A stretch of DNA of 64,000 bases from Parietaria judaica. Taxonomy: Eukaryota; Streptophyta; Magnoliopsida; Rosales; Urticaceae. Below are positions 25,243 through 37,040 of this stretch, in pieces. How positions within the stretch are numbered: position 1 is the stretch's first letter; each line of letters starts with the position of its first letter. The stretch lies in NCBI GenBank assembly GCA_954871525.1, contig OX940865.1, positions 20,196,420-20,260,419 on the forward strand, read 5' to 3'. A program made the position numbers and the translations under genes. The notes below the pieces were generated by a model. The model did no database searches. It saw nothing but the letters and a program-made list of their open reading frames with translations, and was not told the DNA's origin.

Positions 25243-26716
25243 AGAATTCTGGCTTAGCGGATTGTAAGAATTTTGGTTCTTATAATCTAGTGTATATACT
25301 ATATATTCCCTACACGTGCTCACATAAGTTTTACACCCCACTAAAGTAAGAGATATTATTGAGATGTTTATTATATTTGCATGATACTTAATTAAGTAGA
25401 GGTATTTTGAACGGTTATCTATTTTAGTAAGTTTGAAAATTTATATTGATAGCAGTTTGAAGGTCTATCTAGTAAGCAAGGGTATTGATGTATGATCAAT
25501 ATAAATGCCAGTATATATCTAAGTAATTGATATTTAAAACATGTTTAAATATCAGGTAGTTAAAGCTTGAACGAAGAACCGTTTCGTGTAGTAAAGACTC
25601 ATAAGGGATAAGGTACGTACAAGTACTTACCTACAATACAACACTAATATAACATGTGTGATTACGTTTGGTGATAAGTGTATGTTTGAATGTTTGTGTA
25701 TGATTGAACTATGTGAAGATGAGATGCATGATTATGTTTAGGATTATATGAAATAATAATATATATGTTGATGATAGATGAAAATATTTTAAGATACATG
25801 TCTATGGTAAAATGATTATCCACGTGACTGATAATGTTCGCGAGCGTTAATATAAGTGCGAAGAAGAGTGTTTATGTTATGGCTAAAGTATATGTTCATG
25901 ATGCATGCATGACCATGATGAACTATATATGTATATAAGTTTTAAAGAAAAGTTTTTACGGCATCGTACCAAGAAGTCTCGTAATGAGATGATGAAAGTT
26001 TATACCGAGACGCAAGGTTCTCATATGGTATATTATGAAGTCTCGTAATGAGATGATGAAAGTTATGATGCCTCGGGTTGATTCGGTTTGGGTCGCGCCC
26101 CCAGTCCCCCGTAGGTGTGCGTACAGGGTACGTACGCAGGGCCCAATTTATGATAAGATATTTTCTACATTATAAAATGAATTATTTTCGAGATATAAAG
26201 TAAAATTGCATTCATTTGCAATTCATGTAACATATTATGGATGAAGAAATGTGTATAATTTAGGTGATGATATTTTTTTTTTATCTTAAAACGCTTATAT
26301 TAGTGAGTTATATTTGCTTGTACGTACTGGGCTATAGCTCATTATAGTTGTGTTGTAGCTTCAGGTAAATGACCAATTCAAGAATAGGAGCGGATGTGGC
26401 GGGATCGACACAGTAGCATATACAGTGTAAATGGTGATAGGTACGATCTTTAAAATGCGTGTTCTAAATTATTTGTATTTTGTTTTTGAAAACTATGGAG
26501 CTCCGCTAAATTTTGGTTTGTGTTGAAACTAAGTGTTGTTCCAATTACTTGTTATATATTTCAAAATTTGTATATTTAATGAAAAATATATATTTACAAA
26601 CATTTAAGGATTTTAATTATTATATATAGTTTTTTTTAAATATTTTTTTTATATAAAGTGGATCTTTGACGGTTTTATCGAAGAAGTAACGGACCCAAGA
26701 AAGTGGGTCGTTACAA
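24102..26716 (+). mobile_element. LTR-like insertion splitting the duplicated OSC promoter
   Basis: The right boundary is sharp: gggtcgttaca at 26706-26716 directly precedes sequence homologous to the OSC promoter (copy 1 from about 848). The left boundary is proposed at tgtaagttatgcc (24102), giving TGTAA..TTACA termini. Inside are a 25-bp direct repeat of gaagtctcgtaatgagatga (25973 and 26036), an AT microsatellite and a GC-richer block at 26090-26145. The 5-bp flanks do not match (atttt and atata), so this may be an LTR fragment or a recombined solo LTR. No coding domain is present. Confidence 0.45.
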
Positions 26717-27298
26717 TATACCCCGGTCTTCTTGGCTTCCAAATAAGGCAATAAGAGACTCCACGATCAAAGGGATTAAAGGCACCAACGAATATCTTCA
26801 ATTGAATCAGTTCAAGGATATCCAGCTCCAATCAGATCTTGACGATGAATGAGTTGGCAGATTGTGGCAATAACTTTGATGTAGATCGTTGACTTCAGCA
26901 ACATATATATCTCTTCCGTAAATGCGCAGATCTTCAGCAAAATTATCCAATCTTCAGTTGCTCTTATAAGTCTTCACACAACCTGTTTTCTAAACATAAT
27001 GACAAAACAAAGAACTAAACAGTATTCTTACGATAACACCCCTAAATTCATTGGGAAAAAAAAATTAGAAAAATCGAACTTCATCTTCATTTTTTTTTTT
27101 CAAACGCTAGCGCCTCTCATTTCCAGTTCTGTCGAACTCGCTCAAGCTCTCAAAAATCCAAGAATAAGCTATAGTTTAATTATCTCATACAGTTATATAA
27201 ATACTAACTACTTTATAGTTTTTGTTATCTTATACATAGTTATATAAAGGGATAATCATATCAAAAGTTTCAATATCTAAAGATCCTTACCGAATAAC
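26717..27298 (+). repeat. Duplicated proximal promoter of the OSC pseudogene
   Basis: A direct repeat of about 848-1450, including the TATA-like tatataaagg near 27240. Differences are scattered substitutions plus homopolymer length changes. The start codon that should follow is gone: relative to copy 1, about 30 bp covering the ATG are deleted between cgaata and ctgaag (junction at about 27297). Confidence 0.85.
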
Positions 27299-28359
27299 TG
27301 AAGATCCTTACTTTTACAGCACTAATAACTTCTTAGGAAGACAGGTATTCGAATTCGACCCGAACGCCGGAAGAGCGATCGGAGGTGGAAGAGGTTCGTC
27401 GGAATTTCTATGCAAACCGCCACAAAACCAAGCCCTGCAGTGACCTAATGTGGCGTCTCCAGGTAAATTTATATGCATCTATATATGTACATACAACCTT
27501 TTATCTCTTGTATATCATGAACGTACGTTCAATCGAAATCTATGTGTTTAGACGCTAAGAGAGAAAAAGTTCAAGCAAGCGGTTCCACCGGTAAAGGTGG
27601 AGGACGACGAGGAAATCACATACGCAAAGGCCGACGCACCCATGAAAAGGTCCATAAATTTCTTGTTGGCCCAGCCGTCGCCACATGGGCATTGGCCGGG
27701 TCTTGTCTCCGGTGTCATGTTCTACGCCCCACAAATAGTACGTACTGTGTAGCTTCTATAGTACTAGTCTACACTAGCTGCGTGCACTATATAAAATCAC
27801 TAATACAAATAATGGATGAACTGACTATTCCCTATACAATAATTAACATCTATAATTTATATTTCTAAATATTATTATTTTACATAAGATCTGTCGCCCA
27901 TTATCAATATATACATTTAAACTTTTCTCGATACAAATCGGTATTATAGTTTTTTAATACACTACAAGTCTACAAGTACCTATGGGCTATGTATACCCGT
28001 AAAACTGAACCATCAGGTGATTAATTATCGCTTATCGTGCTCTTAAAAATGGATTTTAACTTTACATGAATATATTTATCATGTACATAACGGGGACATT
28101 GGACACGGTATTGAGCGAGCAACACAAGTGAGAGATGTTGTGGCACATGTACTGCCATCAAAACGACGACAGAGGGTGGGGACTGTACGTTGAGGGGCCG
28201 AGCATGATGATGTGCACTGTCCTCAGCTACCTCGCTATGCGCCTTCTCGGGGAAGGCCCTGATGGTGGCCTAGCCAACGCCTGTCCCTGAGCTCGTGAAT
28301 GGATCTACTGTCACGGCGGTGCCAGAAGCTCTGCCTCCTGGGGGAAGACTTGGATGTCG
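27299..28359 (+). pseudogene. Second oxidosqualene cyclase copy, exons 1-3 only, broken
   Basis: Three exons match those of the intact OSC: exon 1 remnant 27299-27462, exon 2 27552-27737, exon 3 about 28081-28359. Lesions are loss of the ATG region, an 8-bp deletion in exon 1 (near 27371, frameshift), and two in-frame stops in exon 3 (TGA after CACAAG near 28128, and TGA in place of an Arg codon near 28289). The exon 3 acceptor region is also altered. Exon 2 is open and keeps the unusual [15 protein letters not shown] signature, so both copies come from one recent ancestor. Exons 4-13 are absent. Intron 3 sequence continues to about 30830, where the BAHD begins. Confidence 0.9.
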
Positions 28360-28562
28360 GTTAGTACGTTTTCTAAGTGATCTGTTGATCGCCTGGTTCT
28401 CTTCTTGTCGTTATGTTTGACTTCTATATCTATTATAAATATATATGTATATATATGGACAGTAAAAATGTTGATTAATTATTAACGATGGGGTTATGAA
28501 AATATAAATTAGTTAATCGTGACGTATATATATTGTACATATATAGTTTGCTATATTTTTTT

Positions 28563-28797
28563 TAGAGAAATTGCTCTAAATAGTCGAACTGAAACATAAG
28601 ATTTGTAAAATAGTCAAACTTTAGTTAATTTTGTAAACTAGCCAATTAATCACTTAAACTAGCCAAAATTAACAATGTAATTGGAGTTTTGTTTAAGTGG
28701 TTAATTAGCTAGTTTACAAAATTAATCAAAGTTTGGCTATTTTGCTAAACACACTTTTAAGTTTGGCTATTACCATAAAGAACCTCTTTTATACGCT
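28563..28797. mobile_element. MITE of about 235 bp with near full-length inverted arms, in pseudogene intron 3
   Basis: The left arm (28563-28665) and right arm (28695-28797) are imperfect inverted copies. Both contain attttgtaaactagc-type and caaactttgattaatttt-type stretches, so the element could fold into one long hairpin. The intact OSC has no counterpart in its intron 3, so the insertion came after the duplication. Confidence 0.75.
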
Positions 28798-29190
28798 AGT
28801 TAATCAAATACGAGTTTATTATCATTAAGATATCATAATTATAAAATATGCACGTGTCTGCAGAGAGAAAAAAATAGAGCTTCTGCATATAACAAATTAT
28901 AGGGTCAATAGCCGTGAAAATACGGAGTGTTTTATGAAATCGTGGCTGAAGTTCTTTTTTTTTTCTTCCAAAAATTGTTAATGGTATCATTTAATAGCGA
29001 TAAAAGTTTCTAATCTTATTTTTGGTGGCAAAAAAATAGCAGCAAAAGCACTAAATAATCTTTATCTAAGGTGAAAGTTCCCAACGTTATTAGTTTTTAT
29101 CCCTTATTAAATTACATTCAAAGTATTAGCAATAAAACGTCAAAATTGGCATAACTACTTCATGTTGTTGTAAGTTCTATTATATTTTAG

Positions 29191-30073
29191 CAGTGGCGGA
29201 GTCAGGATTTCGATTTAGGTGGTGCCTAATAAAATAAAAATGAAGAAAAAAAAATCAAACATCCGCAACAAGTAATGCCGGTATCGAATATATTTTCAAT
29301 ATATTTCAACGTCTCAACAATAACAATTTTATGTTTAAAAAAAATTCAAAGATAATAATTCTATGCTTACAAAAAGGATGTTGCTTATAAAACACTATCG
29401 CTTGAAAAATAACACAAGTGCTCCAAATTCTTTATGTTATAATTTGATATTTTATTTTAAACAAAGTGATATTTATATTAATTTTGTTCGAGTGTTTTTA
29501 AAAATTTTAGTGTCCTTGTATTATTCTTTTTTATTTGTACGGCGCATATTTGAATCATTTATTCAGCGGCATATTTATTTAGTTATTTTATGGGTCAGTT
29601 ATACAATTTTGTACTCGAGAGTCGGAATAACGGCGACGGCGGCTAGAACCAACCGGGAAGGGCAAGATCATGTGTGAGAGTTTCAACAACGACTAGGGCG
29701 AGAATCGACGACGAGGGCGAGAATCGAGTCGCGGCGAGGGTGAGGACCGAGTCGCACCGAGGGCGAGGACCGAGTCGCAGCGACGACGAGAACTGTCGGC
29801 GGGGGTGAGAACCGAGTCGCAGCGACGGCAAAGACTGAGTCACAACGACGACGAGAACCAACGACGAGGACCGAGTCGTGGCGACGGCGAGAACCGAGTC
29901 GCAGCGACGACGAGAATGAGAACCAACGGTGAGGAAGAAGAGAGCGACACAGCAACGGCAAGGGCGAAAATAAACTGTGACGAGAGAATCGACGGAAAGA
30001 CTAGGGCGAGGAAGTTTGAAAACTGATAAATGAGATCGTAATTAGTAATTGAAGAGAACGGCTATTCGTAATC

Positions 30074-30106
<33 letters not shown>

Positions 30107-30180
30107 ATTTAAAAAAAAATTGAGGTTGTGCCCATGGATCACTGGGCTCTGAGTGGCGTATCTGAGTGGCTACGCCACTG
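29191..30180. mobile_element. 990-bp hAT-like non-autonomous element with GC-rich tandem repeats
   Basis: The termini are cagtggcggagtca and, inverted, cagtggcgtagcca. The flanks are tattttag (29183-29190) and cattttag (30181-30188), an 8-bp duplication with one mismatch, as expected for hAT. Inside, 29630-30010 is strikingly GC-rich and consists of many degenerate units built on cgagtcgcagcgacgacgag. Open frames on both strands here are low-complexity translations of the array (Arg/Ser/Asp-rich) and are not taken as genes. Confidence 0.8.
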
Positions 30181-30188
30181 CATTTTAG

Positions 30189-30830
30189 TAACAAATTAAT
30201 TTACTTTAGAACTGAATTAAAAACACTAAGTACTTATGCCGATTATAACATTTTTTGTTATTAATATGGTTGGAATTAAGAAAGAGATAAAATGATGACA
30301 TTGATAAATGTAATATGGCTGGAATTTAGAAAGGGATAAAATGATGACATTGTTGAATTATTGCGGTGGAAAAGTATTAATTAAATACTTTTGCCGCAAA
30401 TAAAAATAAACATTTTGCAACTACTATATTAAAACATTAGGAATTTTCACCGTGAAAAAGTATACACTTTCATTTAATAAAACATTAGCATATGATTTTA
30501 ATATATAAAAGCGATACACGAAATGAAATAATGTATACGCTTTTCATTTTATAAAATTTATAATAATGGTCCTTTCTATGTAATTAATGAAATTTGTTGG
30601 CCAAAAAGTAATTTATAAAGATAAAATTTTAATAAATGATTAAAGAAAAATTCCGGAATATGGCTCACAAAATTATATAACAAATCGATATACGATATGC
30701 AGAAGTCACAATTATATATCAAAACTAATTATTATATTCGTGGTCTTATTGTTTTTAAATTAAAAAATTATCTTCGATTTCATAGAAATCTCACATTTAT
30801 TTGGGTTGAAAATTCAAGTTCAGACTAAAA
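30189..30830 (+). pseudogene. Continuation of OSC-copy-2 intron 3
   Basis: Non-coding. Parts align with intron 3 of the intact OSC around 3120-3440, for example tcgatatacgatat at 30685 and 3316, and the following ttctat..cagaaatttcaca..ttttgggtt stretch. The duplication therefore extends to about 30830 and ends within 50 bp of the truncated 3' end of the BAHD gene. Confidence 0.6.
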
Positions 30831-30871
30831 AAAAGAAACAGAAACAAAAACAAAAACTTACTAATTCCTAC

Positions 30872-32028
30872 CATGTTGGGAATGCATACCCGAACCGGCT
30901 TTCCCCATCCGAAATCCGCGCCATACAGCGGAAGCCTGCACCAGCTTGAGTTCAAGAACTTATGCCGCCCGTCATTTTGTCTCACTGCCTCAAAGGGACC
31001 GGTTGACGCTCCGGCTGGAACTCCTGTTTTCCAGGCTGCATTGAGTCCGTTGATGCCTTCCCTAAGAACAACGACCAGATCTTTCAGTTCGGGCTTGTCC
31101 GCTTCGCTGCTGCTCGGGACCTTCGCTTGCAGTAGACTCAAGAGGTTTCCCACTGTGTTTGGCGGCAAACAAGGGTTCGCCCTCTTCCGTATGTTCACGG
31201 ACTGAAAGAAAGAGTACCCCGAGTAATGCTGAGACACTGGTAAGGCCTCAATCACGCATTTCCAGATAAGTGCCGAGACTGCCTTCACGCGCGTCGGGTT
31301 TGTCAGGGCGTCCGTGGCTGCTCTTGACCTGAGAGCTTCAATTTTCGGGCGGTGGAAGACTAGACTCTTGAGTTTCTTTTTCTCGTTCGCAATACCAGCA
31401 GGCAGGCGAGTCTCTACAAAGGATCAAAGCAGTCTTGAGGAGGGAAAACTGACGTCGACGATATGAAGTGCGGGATCATCGTCAATTCGATCTCCGATCC
31501 CAAGGCCACGGAAGCCCAGGCGCTGAGGAATGTGCCCTCCGTGGACGCATCAGCGATTCTGTGCGTAATAGATACGCCAATAGCCAAGCCGCCGCAGCCA
31601 AAGAAGTTAGCTTGGACGATCAAGAGAGGACTGGCGGATAGCTCTTCCTTCGGGAATGTCAGGCCGGGAACGAGCTCTCGCTGCAGCGTGGCAAAGAGAT
31701 CCGGATTCGACAGTACCGTCGACAGCGGAAAGTTGACTCTCGTAGCTACGAACCCGGCTCCTTGGTCATTGCAGTCGATGGCGACGTTGTCTCTGAATCT
31801 CCCGGCGAAGTGGTAGAAGCTTGTCAAGGTTTTGGAGAGAGATTTGATCAGAAGCTGGGATGTTTGGGGAACAGTGGAGGAGTTGGCGGGATAGAAGAGA
31901 AGCGTAGAAACTGGAAGAGTTAAGAGATATTGATCCTGAGAGGAGAGTTCATATCTTCGACATTTCTCCGGAGTTGGAGAGCAAGGTTTTACGATTTCTC
32001 TCTTAATAATCTCGATTTCTGTTGCCAT
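30872..32028 (-). pseudogene. BAHD acyltransferase, frameshifted and C-terminally truncated
   Basis: BAHD enzymes move an acyl group from acyl-CoA to an alcohol or amine, in the cytosol. From ATG 32028 (an in-frame ATG at 32070 is less like the family) the frame holds the N-terminal half with catalytic HRIAD (HxxxD, residues 156-160). It then hits a stop at about 31414-31416. One base shift near 31420 reopens the reading (FVETRLPAG..) through NPTRVKAVSALIWKC, a QSVNIRKR stretch and the structural DFGWG motif (near 30900), with no other stop. About 50 residues usual after DFGWG are missing, and downstream lies OSC-copy-2 intron sequence. The sequence is like clade III members such as vinorine synthase. 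A probable pseudogene; the frameshift could be a sequencing error, but the missing end argues against function. Confidence 0.85.
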
Positions 32029-34584
32029 AGTTTTGTGATCTTGATTATTCACAATCTGGTATGGATGCAATAGAGGTCATGAGTGAATATATATATATAT
32101 ATATATATATGTTCAGTGGTGATGTTTCTTCATCATGAAGAACGAGAGGGGCACGATAAGTCGTGCAAGAATATGTTACACATTCTGATTAATTAATTAA
32201 TATAAAAGGCTCCCTATGCCACCTTGGATCGAGTGTGATATCAAATCAAATAAGATTGGAATTTGTTGACATCAATACGCATACATAGTATGTTTATGTT
32301 ATATATAATCTCTTCGTTCACTAATTAGAATAATCACTTCAAAACTTAGTCGTGACTCGTAACCCGTTGACCGATCTTCATGAAAACTAAAGTATTTAAG
32401 GATCACATGCACTGATGCACAATTTTCGCAAGTATTTTGATCGGCTTAATTATTGTTATATATAGTATATACCAACAACTGTACAGGCACATTTCACGTG
32501 TTACTTTCCGTGCTTATACCTCCTTCGATCGAGTTGATGAGGGCACACTCCATAGACGTTAAAGGTCGTTTTAACGTGTTCTAAACACTTTTAAATTAAA
32601 AATTATTTTATTTCTTTCTTCTTTTTTTACCTATTTTTTGTTGTTTACGTTTTGTTTGAGCTAGACTATATAAGTCCCGTTATCGCAAAAAGCGAGATGA
32701 TAATTTTGAATGAAGCTTATATCGTATTCTTAGAATTTAATTTTTTGATACCCTTAAAACTAATATTCGTGTTTGATTCCGGTGTAGGAATCTAGAAATA
32801 TTGAGCGATTCAATAAGTTACGTTCGATTAACATTCGTACACAAATCAACGATCGAATATTTGTTCGTGTTTCTTTGAACTTATTCACCTCCATCGTATA
32901 TATTCGAGTAAATTTTATATTGTTCACCAACTTCCTAAAATTCTAAGTTCCATTATTAACGCCCTCAAAATGTGTTTGAAAAGTCTTTGCATCTGTATAT
33001 TACCCTAAACATACTCTTACTGGATTTGAATACTGGAGAGAGTTCGACCCTGATCGAGCTAACATATCGCCTCAAAATCCGATGTAAAATCTCATCATTA
33101 TATCATAATATGTCTCTTAGTCAAATAATTATGAGCTGTAGTTATAAGCAATGACTTAATAACTTATTTAGGATAATAGTGGAATAAGTACTTAAACTTA
33201 TTAAATTAGTGCGGCCGTAAGCTTTCAGATGCAAGATTAAGTTCCCAAATAGGACACAAATTTGCTTCATTGAAGGTTTTCGTTACTACATCGTTAGTTA
33301 TAAAAAAAAATGTTTGAAATTTATTTTTAAGATTTTTTTATAGAATAAATATATAAATGTCAAAAAGAAAAATAACAACAAAAAATATATATTCTTATTC
33401 CAATCTTGCTAATTTATGTACAGAAAATAAATATAGCAAAAGTTTCTTTTTTTATTATTTTGAATTAAATAATCAATAATTTTTTTATTATAATAAAATG
33501 ATAATAAATATATGTATATATAAAAAAATTATATGTACTATCTATTCAGAGATGTACAAAGTACAAACTCTAAATTATTTATACATAAGTTTAAAGTACA
33601 TATATTCATAGTACCTTTTGAAAAATAATTTAGATATATAAATTTAATGTATATATTTATGATAGTTAAAAAAATATTGATTATTTAAAAAAATAGAAAT
33701 TTTATTTTTCACGCGGTTGTTGAGTGATGTTGCATGGCATGCTACGTCGTAGTCAATTGAGTGACACGTGGCACATTATAGTCAACACTTATAGCTAGGG
33801 ACTTATTCTGACGAGTTTTACGACTTAAGCAGTAAAATATTTAGTTCAGAGACTTATTTATAACAAAATTAATGAGTTTTTTTGAGGAATTTGGCCGTCG
33901 AAAATTGAATTCAATAACTTATTTATAAGAAACATATGAATTTGAGGACATTAGCTACAAATTACCCCTTTATTTACTACAACTAATGCATATGCACTAT
34001 TAGTGCATTACATGTTAGAACTAGATTGACTAAATTTTCACTCAATCGGGCATTTTAGAGGATACTTTATACACAGCGCCAGCATATCTATTATAATATT
34101 ACAATCTCACGATCTCACTGCACTAAATAATCGCGGGTCACATTTTCCACCATATTTTTTCTTGAGAATAATTGACAATGCATTTTTTTTAGAATAACAA
34201 AATTGTATCAACAACACCATAAATAGAAGATTCATTCAGGGAAAAAAAACCCATAAATACAATTCTAAAATTAAACATGAGTCATGCTTCTTCCGCAACA
34301 GAGGCCAACAAAAGGTACTTATTTACTAACTGTTTCCTTAAGTTTTATATTTAATTAAAAGAAAATACTGGCATAAAGATCCAAAGTTAACAAACGTGTT
34401 CCGTTATGTGTATTACTCTTAAATTTCAGAGACATGTGTCAGCTCCTAAAAATATTACTCTTAAATGCCTCTTATCAATGTTTTTTTTTTCCTTTTTCCT
34501 GAAAGATTAATGACGAAATTACTTATATTATTGATTTTGTTGATAAAAGTTTATTTAAATCACGCGTATTTTTTCGAACATACA
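32029..34584. other. Intergenic, no gene seen
   Basis: Begins with the BAHD upstream region, which has an AT run at 32086-32111 that could serve as TATA on the minus strand. The rest is very AT-rich with short degenerate repeats (33170-33960). No domain, RNA gene or clear transposon termini could be supported. Confidence 0.45.
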
Positions 34585-35225
34585 ACATAACCTCCATAAA
34601 TTAATACTCGATAAATTAATAGTCGCGATTAAAAAAATATTTTTCTCCAGTCCTGACTCGACCCTAACTAGTATTAAATTAATAATTCGCTAAATTTATA
34701 ACATAATATTTTTTTAGTAAGTATATAGGTCCCAAGTGATATATAAATTAATAACTCAATATAAAAAATTACATAAATAATTAAAAAATCACTATAAATA
34801 AAATAAAATAAAATATAAATAACTATGAAATCACATTAAATAAAAAAAAATTACATAACTAATTATGTAGTCTTCTTAAAATATGATTCTATAGTAACTA
34901 TTACAGCTTTAATTATCACTACGTACTCTAAGTTGTTGTCATTCCTATTTAAAATTATTGGGCTCTTTAATATTTCGACATTGGTATTATAATAAAATCT
35001 TTTGAATGATAATAGTCGCTCTTGATATTCTTGATACTTTAATATTCTCGATATAATAAATTGAAATATTTTTTTGTTGTTAAAGATGTTTAAATACTTA
35101 TAGTTGACTAATTTTTTTTTATTAATGTATAAATTAATAAATTACTAATTTATATGTTAATTAATAATCCAAAAGATAATATTTTTTGCTGGTCCTAACT
35201 GTATTAATTTATAGAGGTTCTACTT
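34585..35225. mobile_element. MITE-family element (gaacctctataaattaata termini), long copy
   Basis: The left end (aacctccataaattaatact, about 34588) and inverted right end (tattaatttatagaggttct, about 35201-35220) match the termini of two shorter elements at 46700-46873 and 59822-59982. The internal ctccagtcctgactcgaccc-type stretch is also shared. This copy is longer and degenerate. Confidence 0.55.
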
Positions 35226-35261
35226 TGTTGTGAGAGATCCTTTTAAGAAAAACTCCCCAAA

Positions 35262-36647
35262 TGCCCAAAAACTACTTAAAGTTTAAGAAAATTGCCCATA
35301 ATTTCAAACGATTAATTTATATCCATTAATAAATTTTTTTGGACCATATTAACCCTAATATTAATTATTAATTTTTCGTTTTAATAATTATTAATAATAT
35401 AATTTGAAAATTATAATTTCCTATAATTAAGCGCTCTCTCTCTCTCTCCATTTAACATGAATCTGAAACCAGAGAAACAACCCTCTCTCTCGGCTTCTCA
35501 CGATATCCTCGTCGGATTGACCGCCATCGCCGGATTCCTATTGATCGGAGAAGAGCGCGCCGCCTCTCCGTCGCGACTCTGTCCCATCGTCGCCTTGCCT
35601 CTCCGTCACCACATCCTCGCCGAGGTCGACCGGCTCTCCCACGACGAGTAGATTTGCTCCGAGTTCCGCTCCGTCGCCGGGAAAACCATCTTCGAGTTTT
35701 TCGCATCACCGCCTCCCCTCTCCGTCACCACATCCTCGGCGAGGTCGACCCGCTCTTCCACGACGAGGGGATCTGCTTCGAGTTCTGCTCCGTCGCCGGG
35801 AAAACCATCTTCGATCGTTGCGAACCACTTCCTCGTGCAGGTTGCCGATGGTGAACGTACGTTAATAAATTTCGTATATATTTACTTTTTTATATTGGTA
35901 ATAACATAAACCAAATATATGTTGATATTTATAATTTGCACAAACAGTCCCCGTATTACATATACAATTTTTGTAATTAAATTTACAGTTTTATATTGGT
36001 ATATACATATACCAAATTCATGTTGATATTTATGATTCGTAATTCGTATATATAGTTACAGTATTATATTGGTAATTACATAAACCAAATGTACGTTGAT
36101 ATTTACGATTTGCACATATTACATATACAATTTTGGTAATCAAATTTACAGGTTTATATTGGTATATACATATACCGAATTTATGTTGATACTTACGATC
36201 ATAATTCGTATATATATTTACAGTTTTATATTGGTAATTACATAAACTAAATGTATGTTGATATAAAAAAAAATTACGTATATTTTTATTTATTAAAATC
36301 AAATTATTCAAATATTCTTATTTAATAGGATTTCTAAGTATGCTATATAGTAAGGGTTATTTTTTAAGCATTAATTGGTTGATATATATTTTTATTTATT
36401 AAAATCAAATTATTCAAATATTCCTATTTAATAGGATTTCTAAGTATGCTATATAGTAAGGGTTATTTTTTAAGCATTAATTGGTTGATTCTATTATGCT
36501 ACAATTAAGGAACATTAATAATAAAAAAAAAAATTAAAGGGTATTTTAGTTCATATTGCAATTAATAAGTGGTTTTGATTACCTTAAATAGGTTTAGGCA
36601 TTTTTTTTAGAATTTTGAGTCAAAATGGGCATTTGGCTCATTTACCC
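35262..36647 (+). mobile_element. Non-autonomous element of about 1.4 kb carrying GC-rich captured fragments
   Basis: The left end aligns with 8233 and, in reverse, with the right end of 20288-22195. The right terminus gggcatttggctcatttacc is the inverted form of the 20288 terminus. Inside, 35450-35850 is GC-rich and has a near-perfect direct repeat of about 98 bp (35598 and 35717, 119 bp apart). Translated pieces such as LRHHILAEVDRLSHDE suggest a captured gene fragment, but I cannot name the gene. 35870-36310 holds tandem units of roughly 90-100 bp built on atattggtaattacataaac. 36317-36488 contains a direct duplication of about 75 bp. Confidence 0.65.
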
Positions 36648-37040
36648 ATAATTTTACTCATTCATCTACTTTCCTCTGTCTTCAGTCTTCACTGTAGATA
36701 TTTTCAATATTTAATTCTTCTCAAAATAACTTATTTCGCTCCAATTTTTTGGCAACTAAACAGATCAATCGAGGTTTTTTTTTTTTTTTATGGAGATCAA
36801 ACGAGTGTTGAATATTAGGAATGTTCCTACTAAAATTTCACAATTCAACCCATTATTAGGCCCGGCCCGGTTTTGGCTTAGTGCTTGGTTTCCGGAAAAT
36901 CGGACCTTACCAAAACCTACACCAGTACACCCCACCCAATTCTTGAAAACCGAAGAAAGGGGATGGCAAAATCTTAAGAACAAGGTACCCGGTCCCGGTT
37001 TCACCCTCTTAACATTCATAATAATTCAACAATATTTCAG
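36648..37040. other. Spacer upstream of the SDR pseudogene
   Basis: Contains an A/T homopolymer (36775-36789) and a moderately GC-rich stretch. A short first exon is usual for this SDR family before the acceptor at 37039-37040, but I found no convincing one here. Confidence 0.4.

Noticed and set aside
25003..25243. Open frame ending in a run of Tyr-Ile
   Set aside because: It is built on AT microsatellites in non-coding DNA.
24097..26721. Treating the promoter insertion as a proven solo LTR
   Set aside because: The proposed flanks (atttt and atata) do not match, and the left end is a guess. It is listed only as LTR-like with low confidence.
29643..30026. Overlapping Arg/Ser-rich open frames on both strands
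   Set aside because: They are translations of a GC-rich tandem array inside a transposable element, open in several frames because of base composition.
30790..30875. A second BAHD exon spliced from a T-rich acceptor at about 30826
   Set aside because: The spliced reading would add only about 15 residues unlike a BAHD C-terminus, and the sequence is OSC intron homology, so truncation is the better reading.
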